From positions 1 to 38,138 of the forward strand of contig JAIRTP010000107.1 in assembly GCA_031254805.1 (NCBI GenBank): DNA of 38,138 bases. Reading direction: 5' to 3'. Below the pieces are notes generated by a model, which worked only from the letters and a program-made list of their open reading frames with translations, had not been told where the DNA came from and ran no database searches. Positions 8,267 through 17,404 of the stretch are shown here, piece after piece. How positions within the stretch are numbered: position 1 is the first letter of the stretch; each line of letters starts with the position of its first letter. The position numbers were made by a program, and so were the translations under genes. This stretch comes from Bacteroidales bacterium. Lineage in GTDB: Bacteria > Bacteroidota > Bacteroidia > Bacteroidales > WRLA01.

Positions 8267-10222
8267 TTAAATCTTTTTTGACAATTCGGTTAAATCAATA
8301 TTTCCTAAGCTAACGCCCTTGAGCGCCCCCATGATGCTGTTGATTTTGTCGTGAGCGTTCGCGCCTTTTTTTGCAGAAATAAATTTTTCTTTCAACAACT
8401 TGATTCTGCTAATGATCTCCTCTTTTGAGATCTTTTTATATTTCATAATCGTCAAAATAGATTCAAAATCCATTTGAGGATTCAAGAACATTTGCTCAGT
8501 CATTTTAGGAGCGATGGCATAATCGATATTTCGATCTTTCAAGAAGGCAAATAATTCATATAAACGATGAATATCGAAAGGAATAGCTCCATATTTTCCA
8601 TGTAAATATTTGAGTTTGTGACCAAAGAAAACGCCGATAAATTTTGGATTGATATCTAAGTTCTCCATGATCTCCTTCATTAAGGGGTAATAATTTTTTG
8701 AAAAAATATAACTGAAGGTATCTTCCGGAATGCCCCAAATGACTAATTGACCGTATCTTTCTGAAAGATCTTCGGGAATATTTTTGCGCAATTTTTCGAT
8801 ATGCGCATCTTCCAAAGGAATCGGAACGGAATCCGTATCGGGATACATCCGGTCGGCTCCCGGCAATACGCGCTCAAAAATCGTCGTCCCATCTTCAAAA
8901 CTTTTACGCGTCTCTTGCGGAACGCCGTCAAAAGTCATCAAAGCACGTTCTTCGATCACATCCAAAGCCATTGGAATATCTCTTTCAGGTCCCCAAAAAA
9001 GTATTTGAGCGTCTTCTTCTTTTGCATTCAATTGACGCGCGATCTTTTTCCAGCCGGCGTCGTCTAATAACGATTCTAAATCTTCCGAACAAGTCATATT
9101 AGGTTTTTCAATACAAGCTATGACTTTCAATCTGTTGATAAACTCATCATAGAACGGTTTGCCGGGTTGTGTGAAAAATGAAAGTAGATTTTTGAAATGC
9201 GGCAGATTGATCGCGTATATTTTACAGCCGTTTTCCACAGCTTTTCGGATCGCATCTGAAACATTCGAAAATTGTGTATGATTTAATTCAACATGATTCG
9301 CTTTCCATTGCTCTTTTTTACAACGTTTTAATAACTCCTCCCGAATATAGAGCAACGCCCATTGACGAAACGCCTCGTTATGAGAAAGTTCAGGAATCCA
9401 TTTGGTGTGCGCAACGCCTTTTATTTCGACTCTGGTACCGCCTTTACAACTTACGTTCACATCTTCGCGTCCCGCTCCGATTCCCGTTCTTACTTTCCCC
9501 GTGCTTCTGTTGAGAAAACGAATATGATCGCATACTTCTTTTACTTCGTCGGGATTTCTCATTTCCGGCGAAGTAACCGTTTCGATCAACGGCATTCCAA
9601 GCCTATCGGTGCGATAAATACGCGTATGCCCGATGTCGGATATTTCACGGCAGGAATCTTCCTCAATGCTTAATTGAATAAGATGAATTTTTCTGTTATT
9701 TTTCAAAGTAAGCTCGCCGTCAATTCCAATAATGGCGGTTCTCTGAAATCCGGTAGGAATAGAACCGTCCAAATATTGTTTACGTGTTATATGAACCTCG
9801 CCGACGATCTTTAGTTTAGAAAGCAGCGAAATTTCAATGGAAATATCCAACGCTTCGCGATCAATAGGAAAAGGAGGCGTATCATCGACGTCATAAGTAC
9901 ATGCCGTATTGTTAGCAATGCGATAAATGATCTCTTTTTTCGTTTTAAACTCCATCAACGCCGTTCCGTCATATTCGCCCAATTCAGAGAGCGTAGGACG
10001 CATGTGGCGTATCAATTCAGCGTCGTATTCGTCCGGTTTTTGAAAAATTCCCGCCGGACAGTTACAAAAGAGTTTCTTTTTAGTCAAAAGTTGTTGATGC
10101 ACTTCGAGCCCCGACATAAAACCAATTCGGTCATAATCGGCCTGCGTCGCCTCTTTACGGTTTACATAGCCAATGACGTTTTTGCTCGATTCGTAATTCT
10201 TTAAAGCGTTATTCGTACTCAC
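8267..10222 (-). CDS. gatE: Glu-tRNA(Gln) amidotransferase subunit E, archaeal type (GatE)
   Basis: GatE binds Glu-tRNA(Gln), phosphorylates the glutamate with ATP and accepts ammonia from GatD. The GatB-like core begins with IGFMSGLEVHQQL, followed by the zinc-site-like KLFCNCP and the kinase segment around EEDSCREISD. The central GVPQETRKSF...TTIFERVLPGADRMYPDTD region is the AspRS-like (GAD) insertion that distinguishes GatE from GatB. A helical tRNA-binding tail of the YqeY type (ANAHDKINSIMGALKG) closes the protein. The frame extends to a TTG at 10249, but a GTG at 10222 (Met-Ser-Thr-Asn-Asn) is the better start, giving 651 residues. GatE is usually about 620-640 residues, against about 480 for GatB. 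It is the first gene of a two-gene operon with gatD. Confidence 0.93.
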   Translation of the reverse strand: MSTNNALKNYESSKNVIGYVNRKEATQADYDRIGFMSGLEVHQQLLTKKKLFCNCPAGIFQKPDEYDAELIRHMRPTLSELGEYDGTALMEFKTKKEIIYRIANNTACTYDVDDTPPFPIDREALDISIEISLLSKLKIVGEVHITRKQYLDGSIPTGFQRTAIIGIDGELTLKNNRKIHLIQLSIEEDSCREISDIGHTRIYRTDRLGMPLIETVTSPEMRNPDEVKEVCDHIRFLNRSTGKVRTGIGAGREDVNVSCKGGTRVEIKGVAHTKWIPELSHNEAFRQWALLYIREELLKRCKKEQWKANHVELNHTQFSNVSDAIRKAVENGCKIYAINLPHFKNLLSFFTQPGKPFYDEFINRLKVIACIEKPNMTCSEDLESLLDDAGWKKIARQLNAKEEDAQILFWGPERDIPMALDVIEERALMTFDGVPQETRKSFEDGTTIFERVLPGADRMYPDTDSVPIPLEDAHIEKLRKNIPEDLSERYGQLVIWGIPEDTFSYIFSKNYYPLMKEIMENLDINPKFIGVFFGHKLKYLHGKYGAIPFDIHRLYELFAFLKDRNIDYAIAPKMTEQMFLNPQMDFESILTIMKYKKISKEEIISRIKLLKEKFISAKKGANAHDKINSIMGALKGVSLGNIDLTELSKKI

Positions 10223-10287
10223 GTATCTTTTATTTATATTGTTTATCAAAAAAGTTATATTCTATAACCGCTTATTTTTTAAGGCCT

Positions 10288-10295
10288 CAAAAGTA
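10288..10295 (-). promoter_or_regulatory. Candidate gatE-gatD promoter, -7 element TACTTTTG
   Basis: TACTTTTG on the minus strand fits TAnnTTTG and lies about 65 nt before the preferred GTG start of gatE. Its presence suggests that the GatDE operon is transcribed by the host sigma factor, which would mean it has adapted to a Bacteroidetes promoter. Confidence 0.45.
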
Positions 10296-10549
10296 TGAAA
10301 AAAATGCGCATGATAAAGCATAACCGAAGAATTAAAAGAGAACTCGCTCTTTATTCAAAAGTCCGCCTCTTCTTGCTTACAAATCTCTCATCGCGCATAA
10401 GCTCCATTAAAGATTAAAATTTTATTGGCAAAAAAAAAGTAATGAACATTTTTACAGATAAAATTAGCAAAAAGATTGTTTAAACAAATATCTTTTCTTT
10501 TATTTTTCAACCGTCCAATTATTTACAAAAATAAATTATCGAAAATTTT

Positions 10550-10557
10550 TACCTTTG
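10550..10557 (+). promoter_or_regulatory. Promoter of lipoprotein/barrel pair, -7 element TACCTTTG
   Basis: TACCTTTG lies 26 nt before the ATG at 10584. Because this promoter falls inside the upstream part of the open frame, the longer reading from 10476 cannot be the true gene start. Confidence 0.6.
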
Positions 10558-10583
10558 CAGAGAAATATATTAAGTTTCATCTT

Positions 10584-12344
10584 ATGAAAAAATACTTCTT
10601 TTTACTATTCATAATATTGGGAATATTGCTTTTGGGCGGATGCAAAAAAAAATTAACTGAAGAATATTATGTCGATATTCCAGCCCCCGGTTCTATAAGC
10701 GAATATGATGTTTCGATCAACTCTGAAAACGTGGGAGACACCATTGTCGCTAATTATCCTTGTTTGAAGTACGACATAGATTATCCTGATAATTGTTCCG
10801 CTAAAGCGGAGATTAGGCACAATTTCAAAACAGACACTATAAATATCAGACATTCAGGATATATTCCTGTTCCTAACGACGACGATAGAATGCAGTTAAA
10901 AATCTTGATCTACGATAAATCCGAAGATCAAGGCGCCGGTTCTATTTCAGGAAGATCAGGCATCGCCGTTGATTCTTTGGAATGGCCGATTATCGTCGAT
11001 ATGAAACCGACAAAATTAGATATCAACTTAAACGCGATGAGCGATAAGGAGTATAAATTATCTTGGAGCGAACCGGTCGAATATTATGGAAAGCCAAGTT
11101 ATTACGAAATCAGGCAATATAATGAGGAAAACAAAATTGTCGCGACAGAAGCTTTTGCAATTTTAAAAGAGTTGACGCCTAACAGTTATTTTAGTGTGAA
11201 AGCTTTTTACGACTATGAATATCTTAATACTTGGGAGGGAGGATTTCTTTTTAGCATGCAGACAAGGATCATCACGGAAGAGATTTCCAACGATCAAATA
11301 TTGCTCTCTTGGGAGCCGATTTACAACTCCGTTTATACCGTGCAGATTGGCGATTCTTTACAAATTTCATATATCGTCGATACAAGTATTCTGATAAAAA
11401 CACCTCCATTCGGCATACAAGAAGGCATCATGGTGACGGCAAAATTCGGCGCGCTTCAAGAAACTACATACGGATCGTTTAGGCGGGAGAAAGATTTGAA
11501 ACAATCGGCGACAAATCTTTTTTTGTTGAACCCTGAAAATGACGAACTATATTCGGCGGCGACAAATAATCTATACTGTTATCAGTTGCCTGATTTTAAT
11601 ATCGTCGGACAAAATACAGGTACTTTTTCTGATTTCAGTTCAATATGTTATGTCGCTTCGAAAAGCAAATTTATAGGAGTTGCGGGCAACTTGTGCGAAG
11701 TGTTTACTAAAAAGTCATTAACAAGAGAAAAGACTATCAATTTGGCTTCAGTGGCAAACCATACAAAAGTCACCTTATCAAGCGATAATATTATCCATAT
11801 TCTTTCTTTATATTCCGACAAATTATCATGCGAAACTTACGGTTTGGTCAATGGAGAATTTATAAGTTCTTTTCCATTGGAAGAACCTCGCGATAAACTT
11901 AATACCGACATGGACATTTCAATAAACGGCAAGTATATTTATGTATACGACCACGTTTATCAACAATTTAGTTATTATGTTAAATCCTCAAGCGGATATG
12001 AAATAATCCGGTCGGAAGAAATACCATATGAATCATTGTCTTTTAATCCAAATAATGAAGAGGAATTATTTGTCCAAAAAGAAGGCATCGTTGAAGTATT
12101 AAATTGTTCCGATCTCTCATCAAAAAGAGAAATTCAAGTTGTTGAAGGTAAAATGTGCAACATCGACCCGAAATCGAACAATATGTTATTCGATGCCGAA
12201 ACCAAATTAATTATCACCAATGCGAGCGGAACTATCCTTTTAGAAATAGATTTTAAAAAGTCGTCTTCGTTATATAAAGCACAATTGTTAGGCAATGCAA
12301 TACTATATGAAAATTACGCTTTAGATATTTCTAAATATTTATGA
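10584..12344 (+). CDS. Lipoprotein with fibronectin-III-like domains and a propeller-like C-terminal half
   Basis: This is a 586-residue protein. The ATG at 10584 gives a clean lipoprotein signal (MKKYFFLLFIILG, then LLLGGC with Cys20), and a promoter lies directly upstream. Residues of about 140-310 read as two Ig/fibronectin-III-like modules, for example YKLSWSEPVEYYG, LTPNSYFSVKAF and ILLSWEPIYNSVY. The second half has repeated short beta segments around phrases such as LLNPENDELYSAATNNLYCYQL, shortened here to ELYSAATNNLYCYQL, and FSSICYVASKSKFIGVAG, as in seven-bladed propellers. No catalytic residues are recognised. The ATGA overlap with the next gene couples it to a predicted barrel, repeating the barrel/lipoprotein partnership at 4586-6450. 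A cell-surface or periplasmic binding role is a guess. Confidence 0.6.
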   Translation: MKKYFFLLFIILGILLLGGCKKKLTEEYYVDIPAPGSISEYDVSINSENVGDTIVANYPCLKYDIDYPDNCSAKAEIRHNFKTDTINIRHSGYIPVPNDDDRMQLKILIYDKSEDQGAGSISGRSGIAVDSLEWPIIVDMKPTKLDINLNAMSDKEYKLSWSEPVEYYGKPSYYEIRQYNEENKIVATEAFAILKELTPNSYFSVKAFYDYEYLNTWEGGFLFSMQTRIITEEISNDQILLSWEPIYNSVYTVQIGDSLQISYIVDTSILIKTPPFGIQEGIMVTAKFGALQETTYGSFRREKDLKQSATNLFLLNPENDELYSAATNNLYCYQLPDFNIVGQNTGTFSDFSSICYVASKSKFIGVAGNLCEVFTKKSLTREKTINLASVANHTKVTLSSDNIIHILSLYSDKLSCETYGLVNGEFISSFPLEEPRDKLNTDMDISINGKYIYVYDHVYQQFSYYVKSSSGYEIIRSEEIPYESLSFNPNNEEELFVQKEGIVEVLNCSDLSSKREIQVVEGKMCNIDPKSNNMLFDAETKLIITNASGTILLEIDFKKSSSLYKAQLLGNAILYENYALDISKYL

Positions 12345-13066
12345 TTATGAAAATTACGATCCTAACTTTTATTTTTGTTACTGCATTCATCGTTTCGTCA
12401 AGATCTCAAGAGATTGTAGGCGGATATTCTCTCGGTTATGGCTCTTATCAATTACGAGATATTAAAAAAGATCAGATTCAAGCGTTCAATAATATTAATG
12501 CCACTTATGTAGACGTAAAAATTATGGAAGATTTTCCGGGATGGATATTTCAGGAATTTTACATCGGATACAAATTCGGAAATTCCGAAGCGGGCGGTCG
12601 TTATAATTATTACACAACATCCGGAAGAAATTATTTGGCTGATTACTCAGGCTGTTACAGGAATGATATTTTTATTAAAGGAAATGTCCTAGGAGTTTAT
12701 TACAAAGTATATTTTATTGATTTTCCGCTTAGTGAAACCGTACGATTCGATATGAATTTTACTATTACGGGAGGATTGATTTTCAATAAATATATATCGG
12801 AGGAATCTTTGGAAATATATAACCGGCCTTCGGCAAACAAATTAAATACTGTAACGTATAAATCTGTCAATGGTTTTTTTCTTCCTTCCTTTACTCCTCA
12901 AGTTTGGATTAAGGAATATATAGGAATAAATTTAAATATAGGCTACGAAATTGATATACAAAGTTATCTATTCAAAAATACAAACGGGGACAATATAGGC
13001 GTTAATTGGACGGGTATAAGAATCTCATTGGGCGTATGCGGAAAAATTCCGTTGCAAAAAAAATAA
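12341..13066 (+). CDS. Predicted outer-membrane beta-barrel protein, unknown function
   Basis: This is a 241-residue protein with a signal peptide (MKITILTFIFVTAFIVSS, cleavage near SRS/QE). The mature part has strands rich in Tyr, Phe and Gly, such as GGYSLGYGSYQL, EFYIGYKFGNSEAGG and YIGINLNIGYEIDI, compatible with an 8- to 10-strand barrel. The ATG at 12341 overlaps the TGA of the preceding lipoprotein gene by the ATGA arrangement. An ATG two codons later (12347) gives the more usual signal peptide and may be the real start. The family is not recognised beyond the barrel pattern. Pairing with the preceding lipoprotein suggests a joint outer-membrane complex. Confidence 0.55.
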   Translation: MIMKITILTFIFVTAFIVSSRSQEIVGGYSLGYGSYQLRDIKKDQIQAFNNINATYVDVKIMEDFPGWIFQEFYIGYKFGNSEAGGRYNYYTTSGRNYLADYSGCYRNDIFIKGNVLGVYYKVYFIDFPLSETVRFDMNFTITGGLIFNKYISEESLEIYNRPSANKLNTVTYKSVNGFFLPSFTPQVWIKEYIGINLNIGYEIDIQSYLFKNTNGDNIGVNWTGIRISLGVCGKIPLQKK

Positions 13067-13248
13067 ATAATCGACATAAGAGCGTCAATTTAATGAGCGC
13101 ATTTCGATTTTTAATTTTGAATAATTATCAATCCAAAATTTTAACGTTCTTTCTTTGTAGCAATTCTTAAAAATAGGCGTTTTACGGATAATCGTTGTTT
13201 TATAACTTTTTTTTCTTAAAAACAGACGACGCATATTGTTTTTGAAAA

Positions 13249-13256
13249 TATCTTTG
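13249..13256 (+). promoter_or_regulatory. pckA promoter, -7 element TATCTTTG
   Basis: TATCTTTG matches TAnnTTTG and lies 45 nt before the pckA ATG. A second weaker candidate, TAATTTTG, is at 13112-13119. The 235-nt gap after the barrel gene shows no clear terminator. Confidence 0.55.
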
Positions 13257-13300
13257 CACGAAGAAACACATGTTATATAGAAATAGAGCAAAAAAAAATT

Positions 13301-14941
13301 ATGAATTACAATTTAGACGTTATTAAAAACGATTTAAAAAATTATGGAATTGAGAATGTCGCCGAGATATTCTACAATCCTACTTACGAGCAACTTTATA
13401 AAGATGAAACCGATCCTTCGCTGACGGGATTTGATCGCGGCATCGAGACCTCTTTAGGAGCCGTAAATGTCGATACGGGCATTTTTACGGGACGTTCGCC
13501 AAAGGATAAATATATTGTTGAAGAAGACTCCTCCAAAGAGCATATCTGGTGGGCTAATCCTGCGAGAAAAAGTTCGGACAATAAACCGCTTTCTCAAGAA
13601 AAATGGAATTATTTATACAAATTGAGTATGCAACAATTATCCGGCAAAAAACTTTATGTGATCGACGCTTTTGTCGGAGCCAATGAAAATACCAGATTAA
13701 AAGTACGCGTTATTGCCGAAGTCGCTTGGCAAGCTCATTTTGTAAAAAACATGTTTATTCGTCCTTCCGATGAAGAATTAAAAGATTTTAAACCTGATTT
13801 TATTCTTTATAACGCTTGCAAAACGGTTAATACGAAATGGCAAGAAATGGAGATGAACAGCGAAGTATACGTCGCTTTTCATCTGCAAGAAGGGAAAGCT
13901 GTGATCGGCGGCACTTGGTATGGCGGCGAGATGAAAAAAGGGCTTTTTAGCGTCATGAACTATCATTTACCGCTGAAAGAAATCGCATCTATGCACTGTT
14001 CCGCCAACGTAGGCGAACAAGGCGATACGGCAATTTTCTTTGGGTTGTCCGGAACCGGAAAAACAACTTTATCCGCCGATCCCAATCGTAAACTTATCGG
14101 CGATGATGAACATGGATGGGACGATGATGGAGTTTTCAATTTTGAAGGAGGTTGTTATGCAAAATGTATCAATCTGAGCGCTGAGAAGGAACCTGATATA
14201 TATCATGCGATTACCCGGGACGCGCTTTTGGAAAATGTGGTTATAGATCCGGTCGCGAAAATGCCCGATTTTGACGATGCCGGCAAAACGGAAAATACGC
14301 GCGTTTCTTATCCGATCTATCACATCCAAAATATTGTAAAACCTGTTTCTAAAGCCGGTCATGCAAAAAAAGTGATCTTTTTGACGGCAGATGCTTTTGG
14401 CGTATTGCCTCCGGTGGCAAAGTTGAATAGCGATCAAACAAAATATCACTTTCTGACAGGATATACCGCAAAACTTGCTGGAACCGAACGAGGTATCAAA
14501 GAGCCTTCCCCTACTTTTTCTTCCTGTTTTGGCGCGGCATTTTTACTTTTACATCCGACTGTTTACGCAAAAGAACTTATCAAGAAAATGGAATTGCACA
14601 ACGCAACAGCATATTTAGTGAATACCGGCTGGGTTGGCGGAAGTTACGGGACAGGAAAACGTATTGATCTGAAAACTACCCGCAAAATTATCGATTATAT
14701 TTTAGACGGGACTTTAGACAAAGCTGAATTTACGACCATTCCGGTTTTCAATCTTGAAATACCTAAATCGTTGCCTGATATCGACAGCGCTATTTTAGAT
14801 CAACGCGCCATTTGGTTGAGCGCAAAAGATTGGGAAAAGGCGGCAATTGATCTGGCTTCAAAGTTTATCAAGAATTTTGAAACGTTTACTGATAACGAAG
14901 AGGGAAAACGATTGGTCGCGGCCGGTCCGATCATAGCTTAA
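13301..14941 (+). CDS. pckA: Phosphoenolpyruvate carboxykinase (ATP)
   Basis: PckA interconverts oxaloacetate and phosphoenolpyruvate with ATP/ADP. In Bacteroidales it often runs in the CO2-fixing direction on the way to succinate. The 546-residue length is normal for the ATP-dependent family. Visible signatures are YTGRSPKDK-like [13 protein letters not shown] near residue 63, the kinase-1a P-loop GLSGTGKT (residues 248-255) and the metal/nucleotide segment [11 protein letters not shown]. The region [15 protein letters not shown] near the C terminus is also typical. The ATG follows an A-rich tract instead of a Shine-Dalgarno site. fbaA begins 40 nt after its stop, so the two carbon-metabolism genes may share a transcript. 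Confidence 0.98.
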   Translation: MNYNLDVIKNDLKNYGIENVAEIFYNPTYEQLYKDETDPSLTGFDRGIETSLGAVNVDTGIFTGRSPKDKYIVEEDSSKEHIWWANPARKSSDNKPLSQEKWNYLYKLSMQQLSGKKLYVIDAFVGANENTRLKVRVIAEVAWQAHFVKNMFIRPSDEELKDFKPDFILYNACKTVNTKWQEMEMNSEVYVAFHLQEGKAVIGGTWYGGEMKKGLFSVMNYHLPLKEIASMHCSANVGEQGDTAIFFGLSGTGKTTLSADPNRKLIGDDEHGWDDDGVFNFEGGCYAKCINLSAEKEPDIYHAITRDALLENVVIDPVAKMPDFDDAGKTENTRVSYPIYHIQNIVKPVSKAGHAKKVIFLTADAFGVLPPVAKLNSDQTKYHFLTGYTAKLAGTERGIKEPSPTFSSCFGAAFLLLHPTVYAKELIKKMELHNATAYLVNTGWVGGSYGTGKRIDLKTTRKIIDYILDGTLDKAEFTTIPVFNLEIPKSLPDIDSAILDQRAIWLSAKDWEKAAIDLASKFIKNFETFTDNEEGKRLVAAGPIIA

Positions 14942-14950
14942 ATTGCACTT

Positions 14951-14958
14951 TATTTTTG
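14951..14958 (+). promoter_or_regulatory. Candidate fbaA promoter, -7 element TATTTTTG
   Basis: TATTTTTG matches TAnnTTTG, begins 10 nt after the pckA stop and lies 23 nt before the fbaA ATG. fbaA could therefore be expressed on its own as well as by read-through from pckA. Confidence 0.4.
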
Positions 14959-14981
14959 TTGAAAATCAATATATTAATAAT

Positions 14982-16055
14982 ATGGACTATTTTGGAAAAA
15001 TAAAGCCCGGCGTTGTGACCGGCGACGACGTTCAAGAGATATTTCGTATTGCCAAGGAGCAAGGATTTGCTTTGCCTGCGGTGAATTGTGTCGGAATAGA
15101 CTCTATAAATGCGGTTTTGGAAGCGGCAGCAGAAGTAAAATCGCCCATTATTGTGCAAATCAGCAATGGCGGAGGCGCATACATTACGGGAAAATCTATC
15201 TCTAACGAAGGGGAAAAGGCGGCAATTGCCGGCTCTATATCGGCGGCAAAACATATTTGGAAAATAGCTGAATTTTATGATATTCCGATAATTTTGCATA
15301 CGGATCATTGCGCAAAAAAACTGCTTCCATGGATCGACGGACTTTTAGAAGCAAGTGAAAAACATTTTGCAGAAACGGGCAAACCGTTGTTCAGCTCTCA
15401 CATGCTTGATTTATCCGAAGAGCCGTTGAAAGAGAATATTACCATCAGTAAAAAGTATTTAAAACGAATGGCAAAAATCGGCATGACGTTAGAAATAGAA
15501 TTGGGTTGCACCGGCGGCGAGGAAGACGGCGTAGATAATACAGGAATCGACAACGCCAAGCTTTATACGCAACCGCAAGATGTAGCGTACGCTTATGAAG
15601 AATTAGGAAAAATAAGCCCTCGTTTTACGATTGCGGCAAGTTTCGGAAACGTACACGGCGTATATAAACCCGGCAATGTACGATTAGAACCAAAAATCTT
15701 GGATCATTCCCAGAAATATGTTGAAGAAAAATTCAAAACAGCTCCTAAACCGGTGAGTTTTGTGTTTCACGGCGGTTCTGGCTCGTCATTAGAAGAGATC
15801 AGAGAAGCAGTAAGTTATGGCATAGTGAAAATGAACATCGACACCGATACGCAATGGGCTACTTGGAAAGGCGTAATGAATTATTACAAAAAATATGAAG
15901 CTTACCTGCAAGGACAGATCGGTAATCCCGAAGGCGATGATAAACCTAATAAAAAATATTACGATCCGAGAAAATGGCTTCGCGAAGGCCAAGTATCCAT
16001 GCGCGACCGCGTCAAAATCGCTTTCGAAGATTTGAACGCAATAAATAGAAATTAA
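14982..16055 (+). CDS. fbaA: Fructose-bisphosphate aldolase, class II (type A)
   Basis: This zinc enzyme splits or forms fructose 1,6-bisphosphate in glycolysis and gluconeogenesis. The 357-residue product matches the E. coli FbaA-like class IIA length (about 359). The catalytic aspartate and zinc histidine are seen as HTDHC (Asp108, His109), with further metal or phosphate ligands in GNVHGVY and VFHGGSGSS and the NIDTDTQWA loop. The ATG at 14982 starts MDYFGKIKPGVV, as in homologues. An upstream TTG at 14943 would overlap the promoter element and is rejected. A strong terminator at 16096-16120 ends the pckA-fbaA unit. Confidence 0.97.
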   Translation: MDYFGKIKPGVVTGDDVQEIFRIAKEQGFALPAVNCVGIDSINAVLEAAAEVKSPIIVQISNGGGAYITGKSISNEGEKAAIAGSISAAKHIWKIAEFYDIPIILHTDHCAKKLLPWIDGLLEASEKHFAETGKPLFSSHMLDLSEEPLKENITISKKYLKRMAKIGMTLEIELGCTGGEEDGVDNTGIDNAKLYTQPQDVAYAYEELGKISPRFTIAASFGNVHGVYKPGNVRLEPKILDHSQKYVEEKFKTAPKPVSFVFHGGSGSSLEEIREAVSYGIVKMNIDTDTQWATWKGVMNYYKKYEAYLQGQIGNPEGDDKPNKKYYDPRKWLREGQVSMRDRVKIAFEDLNAINRN

Positions 16056-16095
16056 GGCTATTTACACCGATAATATTTTCACATAAAATAGATTG

Positions 16096-16120
16096 AAAAG
16101 AGGCAAAAGCCTCTTTTTTT
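16096..16120 (+). terminator. Rho-independent terminator after fbaA
   Basis: Arms AAAAGAGGC and GCCTCTTTT are separated by an AAAA loop and followed by a continuing T-run. It lies 40 nt after fbaA and 15 nt before the end of the convergent permease gene, so it may serve both directions. Confidence 0.9.
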
Positions 16121-16134
16121 GTGGTAAAATGGAG

Positions 16135-17364
16135 TCACTTTTTACTTTTAAAATAGGAGTTATTTATTCTTAGAACAGGAATAAGCGAGGTAATAAATCC
16201 GATAGCGATAATGGTAATTAAAATGAAAACGATATCCCAGAATTTTATAACGACGGGATAATAATCAACGATGAAAGAACCTCCTTCGCTACCCAAAGGA
16301 ATAATTCCAAAAATAATTTGCAGGTAGCATGAAAATAATCCCGCAACAATTCCGATCAACACGCCCATCGTAGATTGCAGCAATCCTTGCCATAAAAAGA
16401 TATAACGAACATTTTTAATAGAACTTCCCATAGCGTTCAGTATATACATATCCTTCTCTTTATCAACTATAAGCATAGATATGGAACTGATCATATTAAA
16501 AGCGGCTATCAACACAATAAAAGATAAAATCAGATACACTGCCCATTTCTCGGAACGCATCACTTTGTAGAGCGTTTTTTGTTGCTCGAAACGATCCAAA
16601 ACTTTAAATTCATGTCCGACAATATCAGCGACCTGCTGCTTGATCTTAGCCGCTTCTTTATCATCTACAGTCCAAACTTCATAATACGAACGCAATGAAT
16701 CGTAATTGAATAGTTTCGCCGCAAAACGTAACGGAACGATTACATATGTTTCGTCCAATTCCTGCTGAACGGAAAAAACGCCCGACGGAATGATATTCAT
16801 TCGGTTGAACGAAGCGGCGCTTAAAGAACTCTTGGATGTACGTTGCGGAGCAATCAAGGTAAGTTGCGTAAAATAATTCCGAATATTTACGCCTAAAAAA
16901 TACCAAACGCCCGCGCCCATCACAGTATAATTCAAATCGCCTTGTTCCAATAAAAATTTACCGTCGATCAGCATAGAATCAAGCATCGTAAAAGTTTGAT
17001 AATTGGGACTTACGCCTTTCACACGTACAATATGTTGAAGATTGTCATATTCCGAAAGCGCATTCTCTTCTATCACTTCTACGACGTGCAATACAGATGG
17101 GATATCTTCAAGTTGCGCAATCTTAGTACTATCTGTCGGAAAATGTTTTCCTTCGGCGGCTTCTATTTTCAACGGCGTATCAAAAGTATTCATCATGGAT
17201 ATCACCAAACTTTCGATACCGTTGAATACCGAAAGTAAAATGACCAACGCCATACTTCCCATGGCAATAGCAATAATAGATATGACAGAGATAATATTGA
17301 TAATATTTTTTCGCTTCGCCGAAGAAGCCGCATATCGTTTTGCTATATAAAAAGGAAAATTCAC
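16135..17364 (-). CDS. ABC transporter permease, LolC/LolE (FtsX-like) family
   Basis: This is a 409-residue inner-membrane protein with the LolC/E layout. One TM helix near residues 20-45 is preceded by the family start NFPFYIAKRYA. A periplasmic domain follows (about 46-265), then three TM helices (about 270-300, 315-345 and 375-400). LolC/E proteins extract lipoproteins from the inner membrane with the LolD ATPase. No ATPase gene lies nearby, so the partner must be encoded elsewhere. The start codon is GTG at 17364, supported by the conserved N terminus. It is the last gene of an rbfA-methyltransferase-permease unit on the minus strand. A MacB-like or other FtsX-type role cannot be excluded. 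Confidence 0.85.
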   Translation of the reverse strand: MNFPFYIAKRYAASSAKRKNIINIISVISIIAIAMGSMALVILLSVFNGIESLVISMMNTFDTPLKIEAAEGKHFPTDSTKIAQLEDIPSVLHVVEVIEENALSEYDNLQHIVRVKGVSPNYQTFTMLDSMLIDGKFLLEQGDLNYTVMGAGVWYFLGVNIRNYFTQLTLIAPQRTSKSSLSAASFNRMNIIPSGVFSVQQELDETYVIVPLRFAAKLFNYDSLRSYYEVWTVDDKEAAKIKQQVADIVGHEFKVLDRFEQQKTLYKVMRSEKWAVYLILSFIVLIAAFNMISSISMLIVDKEKDMYILNAMGSSIKNVRYIFLWQGLLQSTMGVLIGIVAGLFSCYLQIIFGIIPLGSEGGSFIVDYYPVVIKFWDIVFILITIIAIGFITSLIPVLRINNSYFKSKK

Positions 17365-17404
17365 TTTTAATAATTTATATTTATCTCATAATAAAATAAA
17401 TAAG

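Noticed and set aside
10476-10583. Upstream extension of the lipoprotein gene from an ATG at 10476
   Set aside because: It contains the TACCTTTG promoter element, and the true signal peptide begins at 10584.
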